64,000 nucleotides of DNA, taken from positions 55,040,364-55,104,363 of the forward strand of contig CM064492.1 of the NCBI GenBank assembly GCA_032716605.1. The letters run 5' to 3'. The DNA comes from Paralithodes platypus (taxonomy: Eukaryota; Arthropoda; Malacostraca; Decapoda; Lithodidae). The notes beneath the pieces were generated by a model. It did no database searches and was not told the DNA's origin. It saw nothing but the letters and a program-made list of their open reading frames with translations. The translations under genes were made by a program, and so were the position numbers. Shown here piece by piece: positions 29,857 through 41,779 of the stretch. Each line of letters opens with the position of its first letter. Within the stretch, counting starts at the first letter, position 1.

Positions 29857-30900
29857 CTAGACCCTCTGCCTTAAAGCTATACATGGCAAGGAAGGTTTGT
29901 CTAGAGCTACTGAAAGGTATCGAGTCAAAAACGTATGATTAGAGGCCCACAACTGTGTAGACGTAATATCTTCAACAGATTTTTTTTAAGGAAACGTAAA
30001 GAAGCTGCCCACTTGCGTAAATCATGGGCCCTACCCACAATGCCGGGATTACTCTCTTTAATGACCTCGACCAAGAGAGAAGCCAGTTTACGTTTCATCA
30101 AGCGTTTACCCGTACTTGCTACCCATAAAGCACCCTGGTGATTTAGAGGTGCCACTCTCAAATATTTGGTTAGAGCTTGCACTGGACATAAATTATGGTG
30201 CACCTTTCCCCTTTTCAACACCGGCACCGTGAACTCTGAAAACACGTGTTCACTGTGCTCATTCTTGGCTATGAACCCTGGGGAAGGTGCAATCTGAATA
30301 CACTCATTAAGCCTACCAAACCTGAGGCAATTAGGGGTGTTGCTCATCGCCGCCAGCTCAGATACTCTGTTCCCGGTAGCCAAAGCCATAAGGAATACTG
30401 CCTTTTTTAAAAGTAATGTAAAATCTGCAGTATGTTGGTACAGACGGGAATGAAGTAACGACAATGCTTTGTCCAGAGACCAGGTAGGCATGAGCTGACG
30501 GGGAGGTGGGCGGAGTTTAAAACATGCCCTCATAAAACCTGTTTCCTCCGCGACTGGTATGGTGAGACCGGTAAGGTCCAAAAATGGCATCCTAATCGCT
30601 GTTAAGTGATTTTTTAACGTTACTACAGATAAACGTTTCTGCTCGAACAAATAATTTAAGTAATTAAAAACCAAAGCCACCGAGGGCACAGTTTGTTCTG
30701 TTCTAAGAATCCAAGAAGTAAAGGCTTGCCAATGCGATTGATACTGTCGCTTTGTAGACTGGGTATATTGATTCATGAATTTATTGGTCACGTCTCTACC
30801 ATACGGTGCTAGTCACTTGGCCTCCTGAATGTCCATAATGCAAAAGTCAGCGAGGTCTCTAGGTTGCCAATTGTGTCTAATTGGAAAAACCCGACCGGGA
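29857..30900 (-). pseudogene. YR pseudogene of B
   Basis: Frame 30791-29925 (288 codons) starts with MTNKFMNQYTQSTKRQYQ and covers most of the YR, with GNRVSEL (Arg) and RAHDLRKW (His, Arg). A TGA at 30813-30815 replaces the Trp codon of AKWLAPYG and cuts it from its upstream frame. An indel in a T-run near 29985 shifts the frame before the catalytic Tyr block, so Tyr is lost from the main frame. Two simple lesions separate it from A. Confidence 0.82.
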
Positions 30901-33000
30901 GTGACACCGGGTACGGGCACCACGTTTTCAATTGCTGTCACCACAACTGCGCCGGCCACAGGGGCGCGATTAGCGAGACTACGCCCCGATAATCCTGTAG
31001 TTTGTTTACTACGTGGCACATTAGAGACGCGTCTGGCGGCGGAAACAGATAAATGGAACTCCACCTGTTCCAGTCTGTCACCAGTGCGCCTGGCCCGCCC
31101 GTCGGCGTTATCGTCCGGCGGGTGAGGTACAGTGGGAGTTTGTGAGTCTCCTCTGACGCAAACAAATCCACTAGTGGATGGTAAGGCTCCGCAATCATTT
31201 GGTCGAAAATGGTTTGCTTGAGCGCCCATTCTACTGTTGTGCTCTGTCTCCGAGACAGAGCGTCTGCCCAGACGTTTGCTACGCCTGGGAGATAAGATGC
31301 GTGAAGATGAATGTCCAGCCTGTTGGCTAGAATAAAAATCTTTTCTGACACGTTTAGCAACTGCCAAGATCTCGTTGACCCTTGTTTCTGAATACAGTGA
31401 ACCGCATTCAGATTGTCCATTCTGAAGGCCACCGACTTGCCCCATAAAGTAGAGCCGTGAGCCTGAAGGAAATATAAGGGGACTAGTAATTCTTTGACAT
31501 TGATGTGGGAGATTTCTAAATGGGACCAAAGCCCTTGACCCTGGTGCCCTTGGTTTGACTGAAAGCCCCAACCTATCGTTCCTGACACATCCGTGTCTAC
31601 CCATACCGTCGGTGGAGGAGAGGTCCATGACATTACTGAGTGTAACGTTTCCCTCTTCGCCCAGACCGCTAGTAAGTTGTGGATTAATTTTGGTATGGGC
31701 CATAATTTTTCCGCCGGCAATAGTGGAAAACATTTGTTGCCCTCCAATATTAATCGTTTTACTCTCAACCGGCCCAACTTTACAGTTAGTTGAATCCAGT
31801 TGAGAGAGCCGACCAGAGACTCCCAGATTCTCTGTGTCGTAGTCAGACTGTGAAGAAACAGGAACAATTTCCTGCGAAATCTGTTTCGATTGTCCACACT
31901 CTGACTCAGAGTGAGAGTAGCTGTGTCCCAAACCAGCCCTATCCACTGAACTACTCGTGAGGAACAAGGTTTGACTTTACCAGGTTTACCTTGAATCCTA
32001 GAGATTTGACATGATTTAATGTTATGTTGACATGATTTATGCATACTTGTTCCGTCTCTGCCACCACTAGCCAGTCGTCTAGATACCACAAAATCCTGAT
32101 CCCTTGTTCTAACAAGGGCATCAGGGCTTGCCGGACTAATTTTGTGAATATGCGAGGTGCTAGGTTCAATCCAAACGGCATCCTCTGAAAGACATAAGTC
32201 TGATGCATTATACGTAAGGCCAGAAACCGTTGAAATCTTTTGTTTACCGAGACGTGCCAATACGCGTCTGTCAGGTCTAAAGAACACATCCATCCTCCCG
32301 GCGGAAGTGTTAGCCTGATTTGATTCACTGTCAGCATCCTGAATGACACATTGTGAATATGGAGGTTCAGATAAGACAGGTCTACGACGGGTCTCATCTG
32401 AACACTGTCCCTTTTGGGCACTAGAAATAGTTTGGATGTAAAGACTGGGTAATTTTGAGGGACCGGGATGATGACATTCTTGGCGATCATTTCTCGGATC
32501 AGTGACTCCACCTCTAATGAAACTAAATTTGCCTTTGTCGGCTGCCGTAAACGAGGTCGCCGGAGCCACTGCCAGGTGATGCCTTTGCGTGCCACCATCC
32601 TCGCCCAAGTATTTAATGGCCATGGGTGGTGACACGTCCGGAACGACCCAGTTAGCAGACAAGGGTTCGCCGGCTGTACTACCCTCTGATCCACCCGCCT
32701 TGAGACCGGCCCTGGGAGTGAGAGAGACTTTAGTTTTTTATGTTGGTGGTGGTGGTGGTGGTGGATGCTTAGCCGGCTGACCGGCGTTGGCAGAAGACGG
32801 GCCCTGGCCCGGTCTGTTATAGTTTCGTCCTTTATGACCTGCAAACTTTCCTTGTTTATACCTGTACTGACCTTGGGGGGAAGTGGACTTAGGTAGATGA
32901 AAGGGCTTTGACCCACCCGGCTGAGCTTTGGCGACTGGCTTGGGTTTGGGAAAGTTAAAAGCAGGTTTCTTAGAAGGGGCGGGACTGTGCTTAAAGGCCT
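30850..33000 (-). pseudogene. RT / RNase H pseudogene of B
   Basis: The RT part reads from about 32700 to 31951 with LDLTDAYWHV and YLDDWLV intact. A single C deletion in the CCCTCAC run at about 31960 shifts the frame; the RNase H part (VWVDTDVSG, RMDNLNAV, LPGVANVWADALS) and the C-terminal domain (LDLFAS, FPPPDAS) then continue to 30938 in the shifted register. The RT frame is also open upstream, overlapping the end of gag by more than 100 codons, which may point to how RT is expressed. Confidence 0.82.
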
Positions 33001-35230
33001 GAGCCATGTTAAATACAGTTCTCCACACATCAGGGGACATTAAAGAGGGAGTTAGCACCAGCGACATGACCACCTGGTTCGCAATTCTATCAGGAAGTTT
33101 CCTCACCAGGGACATCCTAAGATCCTGTCTCGCCCGCACCGCCTCGAGCAAGGCTGTACGGATATCCCCCCAACGACTGAATAGAAGTCTGAAGGAGTAA
33201 CCGTCGAGATAGTTCAATTGATCTTCTGACATCCGCGTCTGCGATTGCCTGAGTAGATCTTAGCATAGACTTCGCCACCTGGTGCGTAACAATGTATTGG
33301 GAAAAAAGTCTATACGCCTTCCCCCGTAGCCTAAACTCTCGGTCTAGGTGAGCTGGGGAAGGTGTAGTGAAAGGATCTTTAAGTTCGCATAGATTTATTT
33401 TAGGGGCAGCTAAGAAAGCAAACGGAGCAGATGGAACTCCGCCGGCCGAGAAGACTGGCAAAGAGAACCAAGAATGGCTGTCCTGAGGAATTTGGTGCGA
33501 AGATTTTGAGGTGAAGGTGGTCGCAAAGTTCTGAGCCTCTACCTCCCATTCCACCCAAAGTCCCGGACCCAACTGCCCCACCTTCAACACTGGATTAGCG
33601 GCTGTGTCTGTGACCGTTTGTAAATCTAATTCTGGAGTGAGAGCTGACAGTGCTTTTATATCATTAAAACCGTCATGCTTGGTCCAGTCAGAAAACAGTG
33701 TTGAAGCTGATGCAGGGGGCAGTGCAGGCGTAGCTGTATACACAAAATAGTCATGGTGATAATAGTTAGGAATGGCCTTAATATTAACATCAAGTACATT
33801 ACCCAGAATATCTAAAGCTCGTAACTTTCTAGATTTATTTCCTTAAATTACCCACTCTCGTGGCACTGGAAGTTCCCCTGACAAAGTGGGCTGTGCTACT
33901 TCTGGCTTAGTTGGGATCATTTGTACCCATGAATCATCTGGACCGTATAAAAGGGGCATAGCTACCTTTCTTAATGGTGCTTTATCTAAAGGGGGAGGAT
34001 TCACATCCGCTACTACCCTTACACTAGAAGTAGTCAGTGCCGCCGAAGCAGGCCTAGTGACCATAGTAGGTGATATAGAAGGAGGGTGCGGAATCTTAGC
34101 TAAAGCAATGGAAGTACAGTAGTCAGAGGCCGAACACTTGAAATTGTCATGGGAGCTCCCAGATCCACTGTAGGAGTCTCCGGCTGTTGGCCAAATTTTT
34201 TTGTTAGAGCAGTAACTAATAACCCCTCTATTTCCTCTGCCGTGACAAATTTAGCAGATGAAGAACTAAGAGGTGAATCATTCCTATCCTGTGAGTCGTC
34301 TAAAACTGAACCCGACTCCTGCACCTCCATGTCAGAGATTATAGACACCTCATCCTTGTCATCTGGCTCATCATGAGAGGATTCCGCCGAAGCCGGAATC
34401 CTGTCGTGTTGCCATGTTAAGTCTGGTATGGATGAAGGGATCGCAGCGTCCCGGTGGACGTCCGCCATTACCTGTGTTTCCTGAACCAGACGTGGGCCTT
34501 CATTTCCTGGTTGGGAATATCGCCACACACCCAGGCCTTGGCCCGAACTCCCTTGGGAGTCAGTTACCCCATCAACCACTGAGCCCTCACTAGACCCTTC
34601 TAGAGGGCGATCACTGCCCACAGAACTCTCTAATTCTAAGTTTATAATATCTTGTGGCTCCGGTGTGACTTAGATTTATCACTAGAACTGCTCTTGGACT
34701 TCTCCTCTTTGCTCTTCTTACTCGCCGGTGAAGAAGAGTGACTAAGCGGCTGTTGTCTGAGGGGCGACCTGGACCTGGACCGCGCCCGTGACGTGGAGGC
34801 TGACACCGGGGGCGTAGGTTCACGAGGTCTCTTAGATGTGCCGGGGGCTGGAGTAAGTGCTAAACCCTGCCCAGTCTCTGCCGACTTTCGTACAATTACT
34901 CTAGAGGTACGTTTAATAGGGGGGGTGCTCAATAAGTAATTTATCCCAAAGAATTACGTTATCACATTGAAGGGCCTTATGAGCCACTGTGGTAGCATAA
35001 GTGGACAACAGCTGCCTGACCTCCCGTAAAGCGACCGCCGCGGGTCTATCATTGTCTCGCAATACTTTATGACTCAATTGAGTACAGAAGGTACAGTTCT
35101 GCGTAACCCACAAACCCCTTGAGCGATCTAAACATTTAACACATCTAATGCAAAGAGTGTGTGCAAAGAGAGGGATACCTGAACAGGAGGGTGAAACACA
35201 CAAAGCAAAAACAGGGTCTAGGGCAGCCAT
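32738..35230 (-). pseudogene. gag-like pseudogene of B
   Basis: It starts MAALDPVFALC at 35230 with the Cys/His cluster (CSGIPLFAHTLCIRCVKCLDR) intact. It is broken into frames ending near 34913, 34642, 34100, 33843, 33117 and 32738, so it holds about five frameshifts or stops. The RS-rich block (SRARSRSRSPLRQQ) is near 34750. The last frame has a HHH-like run created by a GGTGGT microsatellite at 32744-32763. All domains of A gag are present in order. Confidence 0.82.
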
Positions 35231-36891
35231 GACAGAGACTGGTGGAAAACTAACCCACCCCCGGGTTTACTCCAGGTTCTCTAAAGACCCGCCGGAACTC
35301 CGCCCTGGAAAAAAATAAATTTCCAGGAATTAATGCTCATAAGGTTACCCCAACATGTTCGAACACAAGTGTTAAATAACCCGCCGGGTAACGAGACGTA
35401 ATACACAACCATTACAGCTCGCTACGCGGGAGGTTCATAAGTAAAGATTTCAGAATATCTTGACCTGTCCAAAAGATTTATGAATATCCTCTGACATGAT
35501 ATAAAGACCAGCATGGCTTTCATAAATGACGCAGTCTTCCCAGTGGTGTTTGGTAAGTTTTACTGGAAAACCCATAAGAAGACGCCGGCCCCCGTATTAT
35601 CTCGCAGATCAAAAACTGGGGAGCCTGTCTTAAATGCTAGATCTGACTTCTCCCGAAGCGTCCTAGATCGCCGTATGTCGAAGGCGGCGATACATTAACG
35701 TATCCCTCAATTGTCTGGTCAACTATACTGAATTGCAAATCCGTTAATCGCACCCTCCCAAGGTGCAACCGCCGGGTGTGAATTTAAGTTTATAACGTTA
35801 ACCCCAATTGTTCCTATCCCCACTTCTTTGCAAAAGATCGCCGGGGAGGAAAGACCAATCAACAAACAGCCTAGTTTTACTGGCTTTGCAAAACGGGGAA
35901 AAAGTAAACTCAACAAGTGTCCGCATGAACACTTAGTTAAATGGGTAAAGCCATCCCGCCGGGAATCACAGTAAGCCTGAACACAGGCTCCACCACAGAC
36001 ACGCAGTCCTGGAGAGCCTCAAGCCACCACTCGCCGGGGAAAACATGTCTTTTTTTAACCACGCGTGATTAAAACTCGGCAACCCGCCGGGTTTTCACGG
36101 TGTAACCGAGAAAACCCGCCGGGAAAGGCAACCCACCCCGCCCAGATTCAATCTGAACGCACCAAATAGACCGAGGAATTAGCCAAAGCACAACTAACCC
36201 AGGGCACACAATTAGTCCGTGGAAATAGCCAATACACAACTAATCCAGAACACACAAATAGTCCTTGGAATTAGCCAATACACAACTAACCCAGGACACA
36301 CATGACACAGTAGTACATATTTATAACATAAATCAATAACACTTGTACATGTCGCAAAGCTACGAGAGGCTGGCTAGGCCTAAGCAGACGGAAATATGTA
36401 ATCATGTCGTAATAAAAACAAAAAGCACTGAATCATATCACAACAGGAACCACCGTCAACACACCACTGTAGCATAAAAATCTCGGAAAAGGGAAGAACT
36501 GACTCAGGACCCAGAAAAAACTTCACTAAGTGAAGAAAAATACGCTGGGAACGTCAGAGAAAAGAAAAAACTACTTCATCAGAAAGATAAGAAGAAGCTT
36601 AATAACGCGTAATGAAAGCCGCCTACATCACGAAGCTAGCTAACCGCGCAAACGTTTCACGTGTCCACCACGGGACCACGAGGGTACACCCGAAATAGAT
36701 GTCCCAAACACATGACCCAAAATACACTGCACTGCGGGCAACCCGCCCAGGACACTCCTACTACGCATATCCTAACCTTACTCGATACATCCCGGAGTAA
36801 ACAAATGAGAAAAAACTCACTAGGGACGCAGCAAATGCGGAACCAGCGGAGCGTGGGGAGGCACGTCCGGGTAGGTTGAGCGCAGAGCAGA
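35231..36891 (-). promoter_or_regulatory. Leader of B
   Basis: Non-coding. The acceptor-like CAG is at about 35305-35307 and the donor-like GTGAGT at 36815-36820 (both minus). CCGCCGG words occur at 35289, 35391, 35769, 35956, 36084 and 36116. The ATCGCCG/CGGCGAT hairpin is at about 35667-35691. The leader is shorter than in A because it lacks the second sub-repeat and the MITE. Confidence 0.55.
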
Positions 36892-37197
36892 GAAGGAAGA
36901 ATGACGCCTGAGTCAGCGTCTGGTCAAAGATCCACACAAGTACATCCACGATTATATGGAAAGCTTATGAATAGTTATTCTTATTTTCTTTTTCTTTTTT
37001 ATTTGTTACGAAGTTTTTTCGTAGTGAGAACCCAATTTCATAATGACTGAACCATGAGTGAGGTTGCGTGCGCTCATGATGAAGGCTCCTCAATTTTGTA
37101 TGCTCTGCGCGGTAGATTCAAACTACGGCGGATGAGTGTTTGAAGAGGGTGCCTTATGTAATAGGCATAATCGTCAATGATGGAGGGGCCACTAATA
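36892..37197 (-). repeat. Left ITR of B
   Basis: Complementary to 28771-29119 with the same private loop variant. Outer end TATTAGTGGCCCC, preceded on its strand by ATT. Confidence 0.88.
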
Positions 37198-37200
37198 AAT

Positions 37201-37275
37201 ATTAGGTTTTCTCTACTTCCCTTCAGGAATCAAACCTATAATTTAATAGGGCCCCTCCATCATTGACGACTTCGC
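37201..37275 (-). repeat. Second half of the ICR of C
   Basis: ATTAGGTTTTCTCTACTTCC, CCTATA-ATT-TAATAGGGCCCC and CATCATTGACGACTTCGCC on the plus strand. It completes the half at 28735-28770 when B is removed. It differs from the A-type ICR in the CTTCCCTTCAGG block, matching C's own right end at 28304-28340. Confidence 0.85.
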
Positions 37276-37763
37276 CTGAATATCAAGACTGGAGGCGGGA
37301 CATTCGTAAAATATCCTAACTTTAGGGAAGAAAATCCGAATAAAAAATGTCTTAAGATTTTTATTGTATGCAATACAAAATATAAAAAAGTTATAAAAGA
37401 TTTGCTAGCAGTGCGTGGCATTAAGAAACTGCTTGCTCATGGTAAGGCCGTTGCAGGCGACCTTATGCATGAAAGAGTATGACACATCCGTGTCCTACCG
37501 AGCGAGACCCAGCAGTAGGTACAGTACTCTTAAAACTAAATGCACAGTAATCTCACTGTGTACATTGGTAAAAAAAAATATAGACATAGTTGCAACTATG
37601 TGAAACTCTCTTAAAATTAACACAACTAAATACTGGACTGAGAACTAGTCCTATCACAGCTTGTGATGTATCACAATCTCCATGGGTACAGAGGGGATAT
37701 GGTCTTATTCCGCACAGCTCCCCCCCCCCACCCCTTTTTAACAATTAATTAATAAAAACATAC
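37276..37763 (-). other. 3' untranslated region of C
   Basis: Non-coding. A C-run at 37718-37736 matches the G-tract after YR of the A-type elements, although the rest of the region has diverged. No gene seen. Confidence 0.5.
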
Positions 37764-37765
37764 TA

Positions 37766-38733
37766 CAGTAAAAGTCCGTTAATCCGACGACCGATGATTC
37801 GAATCTCCCAATAGTCCGAATTTTTCAATTTGAGGCCAAATCCGAATTCACCCGATGGTCCGAATTTCAAGAAGTCCCAAAGTCCCCTTTTTGAGGCATT
37901 AGTCCACTCAAATGACACATAATGGAGCACACACATATCATATGTTCATGAATTCACTTTAAAAGTTTACCATTGTCATTGTAGGCTATTACCTACTTCA
38001 AAACATTCAGATTAATGGTCAAAGGAAGCTACTGATATAAACGTAAACACCTTCTTCTTCTTCCACATTGTCTGCTAGAGAGTTTGTTTTGCTCTTGAAC
38101 GCATCCTTGGGACGCTCCGATGCGCTACTGGCTTGCACCGCATTTTCTGCAAGCGCATTCAGTCTTGAGCTTGAAAACACACCTTTGGACGTATTAGTCT
38201 TGAGCTTGAAAACGCACCTTTGGACGTTCCGATACGCTACTATTTATAGTTCAGTGATCGGAGCGTCCCAAGGGTGCTTTCAAGACAACAAGACAAGGGT
38301 GCTTTCAATACAATATAATATAACAGAGCACGTCACAAAAGGAAAATCACAAAATGAAAATTACAAGAACCTCTCAGGGAAGTGCCGTTGTTAAGGCATT
38401 ACTTCCCGAACCACATCTGATCTGATCTTCAAGAGCAAGACAAACTCGCTAGTAGACGGAAGAAGAAGAAGACGTTTATATCAGCAGATTCCTTTGACCA
38501 TTAATCTGAATGTTTTGAAGTAGGTAATAGGCTACAATGACAATGGTAAACTTTTGAAGTGATTTCATGAACATATGATATGTGTGTGTGCACCATTGTG
38601 TCATTTGGGTGGCCTAATGCCTCAATGTTTTCGTCATACACAGGTTCATAGGGGTAAAGTCCGATAATCCGAAAAATCCACTAATCCGAACGAGGGCCGG
38701 TCCGCTGCCCTTCGGATTAACGGAAGTTTACTG
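37766..38733. mobile_element. pogo-like foldback DNA element with TA duplication
   Basis: 968 bp flanked by TA at 37764-37765 and 38734-38735. Terminal repeats CAGTAAAAGTCCGTTAATCC and, on the other strand, CAGTAAACTTCCGTTAATCC. The arms extend about 270-290 bp each (37766-38060 versus 38462-38733), with internal repeats of TAATCCGA. The centre (38060-38460) has repeated GACGCTCCGA and CTTTGGACGTTCCGATACGC words. No transposase. CAGT ends and TA duplication fit pogo/Tigger-type elements. It lies just after the YR stop of C. Confidence 0.8.
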
Positions 38734-38736
38734 TAC

Positions 38737-39800
38737 TTACTGTACCCGTTGCCGTAAAGCTACACAAGTACGCTTTGGTTTATCTAGAGCGACCGACAGG
38801 TAGCGTGTCAGGAATGTATGGTTGGAAGCCCAAAGCTGGGTTTTAGCAATATCCTCAATTGAAATATTTTGTAAAAATCTGAGAGACACCGCCCACTTCC
38901 TAATGTCGTGAGCCCGACCTAACACGCCGGGGTTGCTTTCCTTAATAATGTCTACTATTAAAGAAGCTATCTTCCGTTCGTAGCACGCGTACCTGTTCGA
39001 TTCACCCATAAAGCACCTGGTTGGCGAGGTTGCGCAGCCCTCATAAACTTTGGGAGCGCTTGCACAGGACATAACATGTGATGAATGAGGCCCCTCTTGA
39101 GGGCCGGGACTGAAAATTCAGAGAAGACATGGTCTGAATGTTAATTTTTTGCAATAAATGAGGGAGACGGCGCGATTTGTACATGGTCGTGCAGCCTCCC
39201 AAACCTGAGACAGTTTGGTTCGTTGCTCATCGCCGCCAGCTCTGATACCCGGTGTCCAGTGGCATGTGCCATGAGAAAAACCGCTTTCTTAAAAAGTGAG
39301 TCAAAGTCTGGCGCATGATTATACTTGCGGGATTGTAGCAATTCCAAAGCTTTATCAAGGGACCAGGTGGGCATGAGCTGGCAAGGAGGAGGACGAAGTT
39401 TGAAACATACCCTCATAAAACCTATCTCCTTTGCCTGCGGTATGGAAAGGCCGGTGAGATCAAGGAAGGGGGTCCTAATGGCCGACAGATGATTCTTTAA
39501 CGTTATAACCGAAAAATGTTTCTGCTCAAACAGATAATCTAAGTACCTGAATACTAGGGCTGACGAAGCAGTTGTCTGCCTCGATTCCACAATCCAGGTC
39601 GTAAAAGTTTTCCAATGTGATTGATATTGTCTCCTGGTAGATGGGGTGTACTGATTCAAGAGCTTTTGAGTGACACTAGGCCCAAATTTATTTAGCCATT
39701 TGGCCGAGAAAATATTCATAAGGCAAAACTGAGAGAGGTCCGAAGGTTGCCAATTGCTTCCAAGTGGAAGGCGGAGACCGGGAGGGACACCGGGGTCCGG
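38737..39800 (-). pseudogene. YR pseudogene of C
   Basis: YR reading from about 39790 down to a stop after FIAKN at 39141, then continuing from 39072 to 38737 after an indel of the FSEFTVPAL block. GHRVSELAAMSN (Arg), RAHDIRKWAVSL (His, Arg) and NHTFLTRYL (Tyr) are all present. One frameshift/stop region (about 39070-39145) prevents a single product. It is one of the best-conserved parts between C and A. Confidence 0.8.
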
Positions 39801-41610
39801 CACCACTGTTGCAATTGGTGGTACCATACCTGAGCCGGCCAGAGAGGTGCGATCAGCGCTACTCGGCCCCGGTAATCCCTTAGTTTGTGAATGACCTTGC
39901 ACATTAACACAGAGTCTGATGGCGGAAACAGATAGATCGAGGTCCACTTGTTCCAGTCCACCAGCAGTGCATCGGGTCCCCCCGCCGGGGTTACCTCGTG
40001 ACGGGTCAGAAAGAGTGGCAGTCTGTGGTTCTGCGTTGACGCAAACAAGTCTACTTGTGAACGGGCCGGCTTTGCAATTATCTTGTTGATGATCGCCTGT
40101 TTGATTGTCCATTCTACTAAAGTACTCCGCCGGCGAGAGAGAGCGTCTGCCCAGACGTTCGCCACGCCGGGGAGGTATGTGGCATGCAGATGAATCCCTA
40201 GCGAGTCTGCTAGGGTAAAAATTTGTTCTGAAACTCTCAACAACTCTCGTGACCTCACTGAGCCTTGCTTCTGAATGCAAAAAACTGCAGTTTGATTGTC
40301 CATCCTGAATGCTATTGATTTGTTCAACGTCGTGCCGTGAATTTGGAGAAAAAACAGGGGAACTAAAAGCTCCTGCTTGTTGATATGTGACTGACTGTTT
40401 GCCCCCCAAATGCCTTGTCCCTGGTGGCCTAGACTTGACTGATATCCCCACCCCAGGGACCCCAAGGCGTCCGTGTCTATCCAAACCGTAGGTGGAGGAG
40501 AAACCCATGACATGACTGAGAAGAGGACTTCGTGCTTGGTCCAGGCCGAGAGCAAGTTGTGGATTAATGGAGGAATTGGCCATAATTCCTTCTCCGGCAA
40601 GAGAAGGAACACTTTGTTGCCTTCCAGGATTAATCGCTTGGTTTTCAGTCGGCCTAGTTTGACAGTTAATTGTATCCAGTTGAGAGAACCGATCAGGGAA
40701 TCCCACGTTTTCCTGGTCGTATCCAGACTGTGGAGGAACCGGAACAGTTTCCTTCGAAACCTGTTGCGGTTGTCCGCACTCTGTGTAAGGGTCAGAGCGG
40801 CGGTATCCCAGATCAGCCCTATCCACTGAATCGTCCTTGAGGGGACAAGGCGTGACTTTGCCAAGTTCACCTTGAACCCTAGGGCTTGTACATGAGCTAA
40901 CACTCGGTTGACATGATCCTGACATAATTCTAACGAGTTTGCCACTACTAGCCAATCGTCCAGATACCAAAACACCTGTATGCCTTGAACTAATAGGTGT
41001 AAAAGGGCTTGCCTGACAAGCTTGGTGAAAATTCTTGGTGCTAGGTTCAGCCCGAATGGCATCCTTTGACAGACGTGTCTCTTGCCGGATTCTCAAGGCA
41101 AGAAACTTTTGGAACCTCTTGTTTATAGGGACATGCCAATAGGCATCTTTGAGATCGATCGAACACATCCAACCTTGCGGTGGGAGTGCGAGTCTGAGTT
41201 GCTGTATAGTCAGCATCCTGAAGGGTGAATTCTCTATAAATGTGTTCAGTTGCGAGAGATCTAGAACTGGTCGCATTTGCACACTGTCCCTTTTTGGCAC
41301 TAAAAAGAGGTGTGATGTGAAAACTAGTTGGGAAGCATTGACTGGAATCAGAACTCGTTTGGCAATCATTTCTTGTACTACGGCCTCCTCCTCCTGAGAC
41401 ACTGGGGTATACTCCTGCGGCTGATGCAGTCGGGGCCGCCGGAGCCATCGCCAGGTAATTCCTTTGCTCACTACTTTTCTGGCCCAGGTAAACTTGGGCC
41501 AGGCTGAGCGGAATGAACGGAACGACCCCAGGTGCAACCGGGGATCGTCCGTTACAGCAACTTCCCAATCCCGGGTCTTTGAGCTCGACTCCAGGATGTG
41601 GGGAGGATGA
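39716..41610 (-). pseudogene. RT / RNase H gene of C with one frameshift
   Basis: The N-terminal RT part (SLRSAWP-type start, LVPKRDSVQMRP, SIDLKDAYWHV) runs to about 41080. One indel there shifts the frame; the rest is in 41062-39716 with MPFGLNLAP, YLDDWLV, VWIDTDALG, SHINKQELL, FRMDNQTAV and NVWADALSRRR, then VDLFAS and FPPSDSV. All catalytic residues are therefore present. Because of the shift, the N-terminal RT piece is fused in frame to the open YR frame (41537-39141), giving a 798-codon ORF that is probably an accident. Confidence 0.85.
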
Positions 41611-41779
41611 GTGGCTAGTTTTTTGGAGGGGGAGGTGTGTTGGCATCGGACGCTTGACTAGTTTTGGCTTGTGTAGTGTTCGGATTACCTTTATATGGGG
41701 CCTTACCTTTATACCCATGAGGCTTACCTTGTTTGGCTTTGTACTGAGGACCTCCCTGCTGAGGGTGTAGTCTAGGGTC

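Larger units (their letters stand above)
28771..37197 (-). mobile_element. DIRS element B, nested in the ICR of C
   Basis: Minus-strand A-like element of 8427 bp, flanked by AAT at 28768-28770 and 37198-37200 (ATT on its own strand). Excision joins CTACTAAAT-ATTAGG, restoring the ICR of C. ITRs: left 36892-37197, right 28771-29119; both carry the loop variant GACGCTGACTCAGGCGTC. ICR at about 29190-29298. The genes are all present but frameshifted: gag in about six pieces, RT with a one-base deletion, YR with one nonsense and one frameshift. Its end variant GATTATGCC groups it with D. Confidence 0.9.

Noticed and set aside
39141..41537. 798-codon ORF in C as an RT-YR fusion
   Set aside because: Comparison with A shows a one-base shift near 41080 that throws the RT start into the YR frame; the RT motifs continue in another frame.
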